A stretch of 46,995 bases of DNA from Candidatus Wolframiiraptor gerlachensis (GTDB lineage: Archaea > Thermoproteota > Nitrososphaeria_A > Caldarchaeales > Wolframiiraptoraceae): assembly GCA_021323375.2 (NCBI GenBank), contig JAJPCT020000003.1, positions 1 to 46,995 of the forward strand, written 5' to 3'. The translations under genes were made by a program, and so were the position numbers. Positions 8,254-15,472 of the stretch are shown here, piece after piece (the first letter of the stretch is position 1; every line of letters starts with the position of its first letter). The notes under the pieces are model-generated. The model was not told where the DNA came from. It did not search any database and worked only from the letters and a program-made list of their open reading frames with translations.

Positions 8254-8784
8254 TCACCTCCTCCTGCCAATAATGCTCTCAACATATTCTTGTAGTATTT
8301 CTCGGGCATATTTCGTATCCGTCACCAGCTTAGGGCCGCCTATCACGAGGCTGTAGAGGGTCACATCGCCCACCCTCTTCAACTCCATTATAAAGCTTAT
8401 AATGCTGTTCCCGAATATAAGGACTCTCGTTGGAAATCCCAGGCTTTTTAGAACGTTTACTAGCTCCGCAAAGGAGGCGGCTGCCCTAGCCCCATGCTCC
8501 TCGGCTATGTTGTAGGTTTCAACGACGAGTCCCTGATCATCGAAGATCATAAGAGCCTCGGCTCTAAGGAGTACTGCTACCTCAGCCAAAGTATTAACGC
8601 GTCTGGCAGGCAACTCTCTAACCTCCAGTACCTCTACGAGGTTTTCTTGACTGGGCTCCATCAGTAGCGCTTCAGATCCTAGCCCGGCCATTTTTTTAGA
8701 ACCTTTAATGGTTAGGATTAGAGCCGCGATCGCTACTGCTAATGATATAATAGCAAGGGCTATCACAAGCAGGTAAGAATCCAT
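8254..8784 (-). CDS. Membrane-anchored Roadblock-like protein (copy 2)
   Basis: Taken from the ATG at 8784 this is a 176-residue protein: MDSYLLVIALAIISLAVAIA gives a membrane helix at the very N-terminus, followed by a short linker and a Roadblock-like domain (about 55-176) with EALMIFDDQGLVVETYN. It matches the protein at 3302-3976 but lacks the long Pro/Ala linker. A longer frame reaches an ATG at 8844, but the 20 extra residues are polar and would bury the membrane helix, so the internal start is preferred; aggag lies directly against it, which is closer than usual. First gene of the operon with the soluble Roadblock and GTPase. Confidence 0.75.
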   Translation of the reverse strand: MDSYLLVIALAIISLAVAIAALILTIKGSKKMAGLGSEALLMEPSQENLVEVLEVRELPARRVNTLAEVAVLLRAEALMIFDDQGLVVETYNIAEEHGARAAASFAELVNVLKSLGFPTRVLIFGNSIISFIMELKRVGDVTLYSLVIGGPKLVTDTKYAREILQEYVESIIGRRR

Positions 8785-8886
8785 CTCCTGACCAAACTTA
8801 GTGTGACAGCTCGCCCAGATATATTCACTTCTTGGGGATCTCATAAGAAGAAAGCTTAATAGCCTTGTCCATTTCTTAACTGTAGA

Positions 8887-9666
8887 ATGACTTATAGGGT
8901 CCAGTTCTTCATAGCTGATGATGAACTTTCGAAGAAAATGTTAAAAGTGATAGATCAAGTGACAAAACTTCTGACAGAGAGGTTCGGCCCTAGAATGACA
9001 TCGTCTTCGAAGGATTTCATAGCCTACGTCCTCACAAATAATACCGTGTCACTTAGCCTCGAGCAGGGGGCGAGCGATACCATTCAGCTGGATATATACT
9101 TCGTGTTGGAGACATATCGGGAGGAGCTTAAGGCAAGGTTTAAAGTGGCGGACTTTCCAGCGGCCATACTAGATGACCGTACTTATATTGCAGAAAAGGC
9201 GCTCGAAATAGCCTCCAAGCTATATAGCCTGCTAAAGACATCTCGTGGAATCAATGATGACGAGCTATTAGCTGGGCTTAAGAAGCTCAGCATCCAAGAA
9301 CCTGTAGCGGAGAGCAAGATAGTTGCTGAAAGATCTTTAAGATCTGCTCTCTCGATCCTGCAAAAAGGAGTGGAGCCGGCAATTAGAGTCGCTAGTAAGG
9401 TTGCCTCGGGTATAATTAGAACAGCTCAGCTATCCACGTCCTCCCCTTTAGGGGGAACGGAAGTAGAAGTTGCTGTAAGTGCTCGACCCAAGTCGGAGCC
9501 AGCTCCTAAAGGCTCGCCAACAGATGGGATCCTCTTCGAGCGTAACGTGATAAGGGCAGGCATATCAGAGTGCTTAGCCAAGCTTGAGAGGCTTCGGGAG
9601 GAGGGCAAAATTGACGAAAATGCTTACAGGAAGATGAAAGCTGTTTACGATGCTTTCTTAAGTTAA
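8887..9666 (+). CDS. Protein of unrecognised domain family with C-terminal helical hairpin
   Basis: A 259-residue soluble protein that I do not recognise. Its N-terminal half (1-130) shares a pattern with the N-terminus of the protein at 11779-12609: MTYRVQFFIADDELSKK against MPYMLSFFIAEDELSDK, later ILDDRTYIAEKALEIASKLYSLL against KLGEAV..GPEAVEITSKIYSLL. A low-complexity linker (about 185-220) leads to a short C-terminal hairpin, ECLAKLERLREEGKIDENAY, like SHOCT-type oligomerisation motifs. A Roadblock gene follows at 9734; in the paralogue the Roadblock domain is fused, so the two products here probably interact. A TATA-like gcttaata at 8853 lies about 30 bases before the ATG, which fits leaderless transcription. 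Confidence 0.75.
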   Translation: MTYRVQFFIADDELSKKMLKVIDQVTKLLTERFGPRMTSSSKDFIAYVLTNNTVSLSLEQGASDTIQLDIYFVLETYREELKARFKVADFPAAILDDRTYIAEKALEIASKLYSLLKTSRGINDDELLAGLKKLSIQEPVAESKIVAERSLRSALSILQKGVEPAIRVASKVASGIIRTAQLSTSSPLGGTEVEVAVSARPKSEPAPKGSPTDGILFERNVIRAGISECLAKLERLREEGKIDENAYRKMKAVYDAFLS

Positions 9667-9733
9667 TCCATATTCTTGGGAAACATATATATCCAGCTTT
9701 ATCTATTAATACCTCTCTGGCAGGAGTAGGTGG

Positions 9734-10117
9734 GTGATTGAAGTAATGGCATCTAGGTTCGAGTTAATGCGTGAGGTACTGACCCAGCTCTCTCATGGAA
9801 ATCCAGACATATTGGGGTCGGCTATAGTCAGCGAGGATGGGCTTGTCATAGCAAGTGCCCTACCCGAGGGATACGATGATCAGAGGGTCTCAGCGGTTAC
9901 TGCGGCCCTCAGTAGCATAGCTAATCGCGCGGCTCGGCAGATAGCCCTCGGAGAGGTACAGAGAATGATGATATTCGCCGAGAAGGGCGGCGCCATCCTA
10001 TGCTCCGGCAAAAAGGCCTCGCTCGTGGTCCTTACGAAGCCCAACGCCAAGATAGGCCTCGTGCTAATGGATGTGATGGAGGCGGTTGACAAGCTCAAGG
10101 ATGTGTTGGGCTTCTAG
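9734..10117 (+). CDS. Soluble Roadblock/LC7 (MglB-like) protein
   Basis: A Roadblock/LC7 domain protein of 127 residues from GTG 9734, or 123 from ATG 9746. Both starts have support: aggag seven bases before the GTG, and ggtgat seven bases before the ATG. The domain reads LGSAIVSEDGLVIASALPEG, then a helix VSAVTAALSSIANRAARQIA, MMIFAEKGGAILC and LTKPNAKIGLVLMDVMEAV. This is nearer to classic MglB-type Roadblock proteins and to the C-terminal domain of 11779-12609 than to the copies at 2937 and 7891. It lies 67 bases after the unrecognised-domain gene and converges on the radical SAM gene, overlapping it by four bases. Confidence 0.87.
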   Translation: MIEVMASRFELMREVLTQLSHGNPDILGSAIVSEDGLVIASALPEGYDDQRVSAVTAALSSIANRAARQIALGEVQRMMIFAEKGGAILCSGKKASLVVLTKPNAKIGLVLMDVMEAVDKLKDVLGF

Positions 10118-11577
10118 CCTTTCCCGGCAGCTATCACGGCCTCGGCCCTACTCTCTCTTACAAGCTTTCCTCTCAGGCATCCTGGATCAGGGGCCAAGTA
10201 ATCCCCATAGTAGGCGTATGCCCTAGCCCTACATCCTCCGCAAACATATCTGTACTCGCAGCTTCCACATGGCTCCTTTAGGAGATCCTTGTCCTTGAGA
10301 TCGTTTATCACCTTGCTGTTCTCCCATATATCCCTCAGCCTCTCACTTCTCAGGCTTCCAACTGGGATTGGTAGGAAGACGCATGGCGTGACCGTGCCAT
10401 CGGGCTGTATTGCCATGTATATTCTGCCCGCACCACATCCACCTACAAACTCCGCAACTGCCCTCAACGTGGAGCTGTGGGGCATCGTGAAATGTGTTGG
10501 AAGGACATCCTCACCACTACTCATCTGCCAAGATACGCGGGCCAGCTGCGGGGCCGTTGAGACTACCTGTATTCTGGACCTAGTCGCCTCACGATAGATA
10601 TTCCTAAGCACATCCTCCCTCTCCTCCGGGGTTAAGTCCAACTCAACCGCTTCTTTTCCCCTACCTGTTGGGATGAAGTTAAAGAACACGACCCTATTCA
10701 CCCCAAGCTCCTCGCCCAGCCTAACCATATCCTCGATCCCATTCTTGTTGAGCTTGGTGACCGTGGCGGCGATCCCAACCGAGACCCTGCCCCCACCATA
10801 CTTGACTACATTCCTGATCCCTTTAACAGCCAGCTCCCAGGCGCCCTTAATCCCCCTAAACATATCATGCTCCTCGGGCTTCGTGGAGTCGAGGCTGACT
10901 TCAACATATCTCAACCCGGCCTCTATCGCGCGCCTAGTGAACTCCTCATCCGCAAACCTTATTCCATTGGTCGCGACAGCCATGTAGATTCCCCTTCTCG
11001 CACCCTCCTCAACCACGCGGAGGAAATCTGGATGAATCGTAGGCTCACCGCCGCTGAGGGCCACGAGCGGTATCCCCATCTCATCCACCTGCCTAATCAC
11101 CTCAAGCCTCTCCTCAGAAGTAAGCTCGCCCGGCCCGGGAATAGGCCCCGCATTCTGATAACAATGAATACACTTGAGATTACATGCATTGGTGAAGTTC
11201 CATACTACGAGGAATGGCGCCGCCAGCTTCTGCGGCACAGTCACGCCATAGCTCAGCAGGCTTCTAAGAACAAGCTCAATCCCCCTCCTAATCGCGGGAT
11301 CACTTATTCCCTGCTCGAACTCCTCACGCCTTATATGCATAAACTTCAACGCCGCCCCGAAAAGCAGCTTACAGAGATAATAGTCCAGCATGCAGCTGAA
11401 GCTAATATTCCCCTCATCCTTATCCCTCCGCGCAAGCATGCTCAAAACATGCTCAAGCCTCGTTCTCGCGCCGCTGGGATCGGGCTCCAGAAACCTCCTA
11501 AGGATAGCTCTCGAGATCCTACTCCCAAAAATCGTCCTAGCAACCTTGATACTATCAGCTTCGAGCGACAAGCCCAC
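10114..11577 (-). CDS. Radical SAM/SPASM domain protein
   Basis: A 487-residue enzyme with an N-terminal helical extension (1-140), a radical SAM core starting with NACNLKCIHC (the CxxxCxxC that binds the SAM-bound 4Fe4S cluster), GGEPTIHPDF, and a C-terminal SPASM region rich in Cys (CGGCRA near 455-460, then C near 478) for extra Fe-S clusters. Such enzymes modify peptides or tetrapyrroles (PqqE, AhbC/AhbD, anSME types); the substrate here is unknown. It begins at GTG 11577, about 35 bases after an AT-rich TATA-like box. It is divergent from the fused Roadblock gene and converges on the Roadblock gene at 9734, so it sits inside the Roadblock region, which may hint at a post-translational modification role. 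Confidence 0.85.
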   Translation of the reverse strand: MGLSLEADSIKVARTIFGSRISRAILRRFLEPDPSGARTRLEHVLSMLARRDKDEGNISFSCMLDYYLCKLLFGAALKFMHIRREEFEQGISDPAIRRGIELVLRSLLSYGVTVPQKLAAPFLVVWNFTNACNLKCIHCYQNAGPIPGPGELTSEERLEVIRQVDEMGIPLVALSGGEPTIHPDFLRVVEEGARRGIYMAVATNGIRFADEEFTRRAIEAGLRYVEVSLDSTKPEEHDMFRGIKGAWELAVKGIRNVVKYGGGRVSVGIAATVTKLNKNGIEDMVRLGEELGVNRVVFFNFIPTGRGKEAVELDLTPEEREDVLRNIYREATRSRIQVVSTAPQLARVSWQMSSGEDVLPTHFTMPHSSTLRAVAEFVGGCGAGRIYMAIQPDGTVTPCVFLPIPVGSLRSERLRDIWENSKVINDLKDKDLLKEPCGSCEYRYVCGGCRARAYAYYGDYLAPDPGCLRGKLVRESRAEAVIAAGKG

Positions 11578-11741
11578 TTGCCGGGAGTTAGGAGATTATT
11601 ACTAGGGAATAAATTTTCACCTACCCATTAGAGGATGATTCCTGAATAGGTGAAAGCCCGATCATCGAGGGCTATGAGCTTCGCTATCCGAGGTGAACCA
11701 ATTGAGTAGAATTCATAATACTTAGGGCTGAAAAAGCCTAA

Positions 11742-11760
11742 ATAGGATAAACAATCCTAT
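11742..11760. repeat. Perfect 7-bp inverted repeat before the fused Roadblock gene
   Basis: ataggat, five bases, atcctat. It lies 18 bases before the ATG at 11779 and next to a TATA-like cctaaata (11737-11744), so it may be an operator or a 5' hairpin. A second, imperfect hairpin (ttaggg.../...gcctaa) lies just upstream at about 11722-11741. Function unproven. Confidence 0.5.
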
Positions 11761-11778
11761 AGCTTGGGCCAGTACGAC

Positions 11779-12609
11779 ATGCCCTATATGTTATCATTTT
11801 TCATAGCTGAGGATGAGCTCTCGGATAAGATAGCCTCAATATTAAATGATCTTATCGGAAAGGTGAAGGGCTCCGCCAAGATAAGGTACTCAGAGTCCCT
11901 TGGGATGTCGATGACAAGTGTTAGGATAGGCCTGAAATCGGCCCTCGGAAGAGAGGATACTCTAGAGCTCAGGATACATTCGATGTTGGGGAAATATGTT
12001 GATTCCTTAAAGCTTAGGTATGGGTTGCCGGGGATCCCGGCGGTAAAGCTGGGCGAAGCTGTTCGCTGGGGACCGGAAGCGGTTGAGATAACCTCGAAAA
12101 TATATTCGCTATTGGCGGGGGGGGGAGGCGCATCAACGGCTGAGCAATTATTCTACAGCATCGCGAACTACATGCAAGGGCCGCGCGAGATTAGAGAAAT
12201 GCCGGAGGAGCAGGCTGCCCTAGGAGCCGATATAACGCTACAGATGAATAAAATCCAAGAAATCGTGGAATCTCTCAGAAGGGATAACCCGGATATAGCT
12301 GGCTGTGTTATCTTGAATGAGAAAGGGGGGGTTATAGCGCACAGCATCCCGCCCGAGATTGATGAAGAGAGGGTTTCTATGGTGTTTGCCACCCTTCGAA
12401 GCGCGGCCGAGAAGACGGCCCAGCATATGGCGCTTGAGAAGATGAGGCAGTTTGTGATCTTCGCGGAGGGGGGAGGAGCCCTCCTCCAGAGGCATGGCGA
12501 CCTCTTCCTGCTCGTATTCATGAAGCCCGACGCGAAGCTTGGAGCGGTGCTCATGGAGCTTGGATACGCTATTGAGAGGCTCGAGCAGGTCACCAAGGCA
12601 AAGTCCTAG
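11779..12609 (+). CDS. Fusion of unrecognised N-terminal domain with C-terminal Roadblock/LC7 domain
   Basis: From the ATG at 11779 this is a 276-residue protein. Residues 1-120 match the N-terminal domain of the protein at 8887-9666, and residues about 160-270 form a Roadblock domain (AGCVILNEKGGVIAHSIPPE, FVIFAEGGGALLQRHGD, MKPDAKLGAVLMELGYAIE) like the separate gene at 9734-10117. The ATG at 11779 is chosen over TTG 11764 because it aligns exactly with the start of the paralogue. No clear ribosome site is seen, so the message may be leaderless or nearly so. The gene precedes the radical SAM gene at 12616 by six bases, so the two probably form an operon. Confidence 0.82.
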   Translation: MPYMLSFFIAEDELSDKIASILNDLIGKVKGSAKIRYSESLGMSMTSVRIGLKSALGREDTLELRIHSMLGKYVDSLKLRYGLPGIPAVKLGEAVRWGPEAVEITSKIYSLLAGGGGASTAEQLFYSIANYMQGPREIREMPEEQAALGADITLQMNKIQEIVESLRRDNPDIAGCVILNEKGGVIAHSIPPEIDEERVSMVFATLRSAAEKTAQHMALEKMRQFVIFAEGGGALLQRHGDLFLLVFMKPDAKLGAVLMELGYAIERLEQVTKAKS

Positions 12610-12615
12610 CACGAT

Positions 12616-13623
12616 ATGATGGTGAAGGCGTCGCTTTACAAGAAAACCGGGGAAGATGCCGTATGCCTAGTATGTGAGAGGACCTGCAGGATAAGCCCCA
12701 ACCTCTACGGCGTGTGCGGAAATTATCGAAACGTTGGTGGAGAGCTTTTTCACGCCGGATACGGGATCCTAAGCGCCATCGAGAGCAGGCCGATTGAGAT
12801 CAAGCCCTTCTTCCATTACTGGCCAAATAGCACGGCCCTAACATTCTCCGGCTATGGATGCAACTTCTACTGCCCATGGTGCCAGAACAGCCACATAAGC
12901 TTCTCAAAGCCGCCGATAGGGGCAAAGCCGACCCCTCCCGAAACCCTCGTAGAAATGGCCCTGAGAAATCGGGATGAGGGGCTCTGCGCGAGCTTCAACG
13001 AGCCCGCAACACTCTTCGACTATCTCCTAGACGTTTTCGAGCTCGGCTCAAAGAGGGGGCTCTACGGCACCCTGGTGACAAATGGATACTTCACTGAACG
13101 CGCCATAGAGATGCTCATAGGGGCAGGCGCAGACGGATTCAGCATAGACATCAAGGGATGCCCATCCGCCAGAGGCGCCCTAACAACAATAGACCACCTC
13201 AAAGTCTTCAGAAACGCCCGGAAAATCCTAGACCTAGGAGGACATGTGGAGATGGTATACCTTGTAGTAACAGGATACAACGACTCAAGAGAATGCGCTG
13301 AATGGATCCTCGAAAAACACCTAGAATACTTGGGCCCGGAAACGCCAATACACATAAACAGATACTACCCGGCAAACTACTGGAAAGAGCCCCCAACACC
13401 CCTCAGCAAACTCCTAGAATTCAGAGAAATAGCCCTGAAAATGGGAATAGAATACGTCTACATCGGAAACGTGGGTTACCCCGATCTCGAGGACACAAAA
13501 TGCCCAAAATGCGGAAAGACCCTGATAAGACGGCGCAGTTATAGGGTTACATATTATAAACTTGATGGAGAAAGTTGCCCAAGATGTGGGTATGGAATAA
13601 AACTTCGGGGAGAGATTTCGTAA
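12616..13623 (+). CDS. AmmeMemoRadiSam-type radical SAM enzyme (PflA-like, AmrS-like)
   Basis: A 335-residue radical SAM protein of the pyruvate-formate-lyase-activase-like group. Motifs: an N-terminal Cys pair region (CLVCERTC), the cluster motif CNFYCPWC at about 79-86 followed by QN, and a C-terminal zinc-ribbon-like segment with CPKCGKTL and CPRCGYG. This whole layout is that of the AmrS proteins of the AmmeMemoRadiSam system, whose substrate is not established; the usual partners (Memo and AMMECR1) are not in this window. It follows the Roadblock fusion gene by six bases and has two consecutive ATG codons at its start. Alternative: another activase-like radical SAM enzyme. Confidence 0.82.
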   Translation: MMVKASLYKKTGEDAVCLVCERTCRISPNLYGVCGNYRNVGGELFHAGYGILSAIESRPIEIKPFFHYWPNSTALTFSGYGCNFYCPWCQNSHISFSKPPIGAKPTPPETLVEMALRNRDEGLCASFNEPATLFDYLLDVFELGSKRGLYGTLVTNGYFTERAIEMLIGAGADGFSIDIKGCPSARGALTTIDHLKVFRNARKILDLGGHVEMVYLVVTGYNDSRECAEWILEKHLEYLGPETPIHINRYYPANYWKEPPTPLSKLLEFREIALKMGIEYVYIGNVGYPDLEDTKCPKCGKTLIRRRSYRVTYYKLDGESCPRCGYGIKLRGEIS

Positions 13624-13813
13624 GTGGGCGAAATTTATCACAGCGAATATAATAGGTCTTATTCTTATTCTTATACGTGTTTCTACTATTTCAGCGGTCA
13701 TTAATTTCTCTCATTATGTAACTTTTATTATCTTGCTCCGGAACTTATTTATATAAGTATTCCTGATTCATCACCTCTTCCGTTGCAATAGCTCCTTCTG
13801 GAACAGGAGATTG

Positions 13814-14864
13814 TTATGCTTTTAGTACCTGTGTTTCTCTCAGCCCAAATAGAGGCAAAGTACGACAGTTTTTCTCTCTCCTGGATCGATTAAAAATTAT
13901 AATATACTCGCATTCACTATCAAATTGTGGTAGATTTTGAGGGGTTATTAAAACATTAATGGAGGTGATGGTGACTGTTTCATTGGCTCCTTTTGGAAGC
14001 TGGACGTCTACAAAAACAAAAAAGTAACTGTTCTCGCTTACCTTCTTAGGAGCAACTATCTTCACATCAAGAGGTACTGAAATTATTGATCCGCGGTTTA
14101 ATACGAATATTACTGCTGTCTTGTCGGGCACCTCTACTATCTGGGGGTTTCCTTCAGGTATCTGGACGAGTTTACCGTTCTCATATAATGCGACGCTATA
14201 GTTTCCCGGGAATATTCCAAATGCTACGGTTACGTTCTCGTTACTGGCTGTTGCCTTATGAGTAAACTTTTCGGGTGATACCTTTCCATTCCCGAGGGGC
14301 GTAACATAGACCTCATACAGCTTTCCTCTCTTCATGTTAATTATGCTGACGGTCAATGTGTATGGGAATACTATGTCAACCAGCCCACCTTCCTTTAAGT
14401 AAACCTTATTTGAGGAGAATATCCTACCCTCTCCGTTACGGCGAGAAATTGCACGATGCCTGTAAATCCATTGACACAGGCTTGGACATTGAGAGTGCCA
14501 TTTCCACCCGGGGTAAACTTAGAAGTTCTCCATTCAAACATGGTTCCGCTGCAGGTATGGATTTCTGCCTGACCACATCTATAGCCCAGATCCTAACAAT
14601 CCTAACACTTACAGGCCCATCATTCGATAGCATCAGCGTTAGCTCTTTCGTTAATACATCTTGCGATACTCCAACTGTTAGTGACTCAGACATCCTATCG
14701 GTATCAAAGATCCTCCGTGAATTTGACTCATTTAGAAAAAGTGCGTAGGAATTCTGCATTAGTATAACTAGCGGCACTATTATCATGAAGAATATCGCTA
14801 GAACTATTGCTCCTCCAGCAACCGCCGAGATACCTCTCCTCCGACCAACATTTCTCCTATACAT
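13814..14864 (-). pseudogene. Pilin-like exported protein gene broken by two frameshifts
   Basis: Three consecutive minus-strand frames read as one protein of about 350 residues if two single bases are restored. The first frame (from 14864) has RRRGISAVAGGAIVLAIFFM, a class III signal-like N-terminus, and runs to ..IVRIWAIDVVRQK. The second gives HTCSGTMFEWRTSKFTPGGN and VQACVNGFTGIVQFLAVTER. The third gives GRIFSSNKVYLKEGGLVDIV and on to the stop at 13814. The frame changes fall in short runs, gaaatc near 14560 and gaggg near 14430. It overlaps the next pilin-like gene by 8 bases. Either a young pseudogene or an assembly error in homopolymers. As it stands only a 142-residue N-terminal piece and an unanchored C-terminal piece are encoded. 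Confidence 0.8.
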
Positions 14865-15336
14865 TTTGCCTCACCACGATCATCCATTGAGCATTCTCCA
14901 ACGGGTTATTTGGATTGTATATTGTTAAGGCAATAGCGCGTATCTCGATGACATAGGGCTTCTCGCCGTCAAGCTGACACTTTGATCCCATTTCTAGAGG
15001 ATAAGCGGTATTCATGGACGCGCTAACTCTAGCTATCTCTTGATAACTTATTGGCGGTGGAGAAGCAGATCGCGGGTAAATCGTGCATGAAAGTATTACA
15101 AGATCCACTTTCCCCGGATTTGACACCCAGACAATCCCCCTCTCCCAATCGATAAACTCCACCACAAGCATGCTTCTTTGCTGGGCTATCGCCTTATTCG
15201 TCTCCGCCACAATACCCACTGCTGAAACTCCAGCCCACCCACTAATAACCCCCCAAAGGAACAATCCTAAAAATACGGTCACCGCTGTCATGATAGCCGC
15301 TGAAACAACATAGCTAACGCCCTCTCCCTTTTTCAT
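14857..15336 (-). CDS. Pilin-like / archaellin-like membrane-anchored protein
   Basis: A 159-residue protein with a short charged start (MKKGEG) and one hydrophobic segment, VSYVVSAAIMTAVTVFLGLF, near the N-terminus, resembling the class III signal and assembly helix of minor pilins and archaellin-related proteins. The remaining part is beta-rich with two Cys (about 83 and 118). It is upstream of, and overlaps, the broken pilin-like gene at 13814-14864; the two look like minor pilins of one operon. No exact family is recognised. It may be exported or assembled by the pilus ATPase and platform encoded at the left of the window, though this is inference. Confidence 0.72.
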   Translation of the reverse strand: MKKGEGVSYVVSAAIMTAVTVFLGLFLWGVISGWAGVSAVGIVAETNKAIAQQRSMLVVEFIDWERGIVWVSNPGKVDLVILSCTIYPRSASPPPISYQEIARVSASMNTAYPLEMGSKCQLDGEKPYVIEIRAIALTIYNPNNPLENAQWMIVVRQNV

Positions 15337-15472
15337 TCGCTTAAAAGGGAATCTAGCCGGTAATTAAGCCTTCAGGATCATAATACTCGACATATGGATC
15401 TTAGCTAGAGTATATCGCGACTTAGCTCCATAGGTTTATTTGCTGGCTAGGGTGGTTTCAGGTTGATCGCCG

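Noticed and set aside
8785-8844. Longer N-terminus for the membrane-anchored Roadblock copy 2
   Set aside because: Twenty polar residues before the membrane helix, no ribosome site before ATG 8844, and the paralogue starts right at its helix.
13814-14864. Programmed frameshifting in the broken pilin-like gene
   Set aside because: No classic slippery heptamer with following stem was found at either site, and two independent shifts in one message are unlikely; decay or sequence error is simpler.
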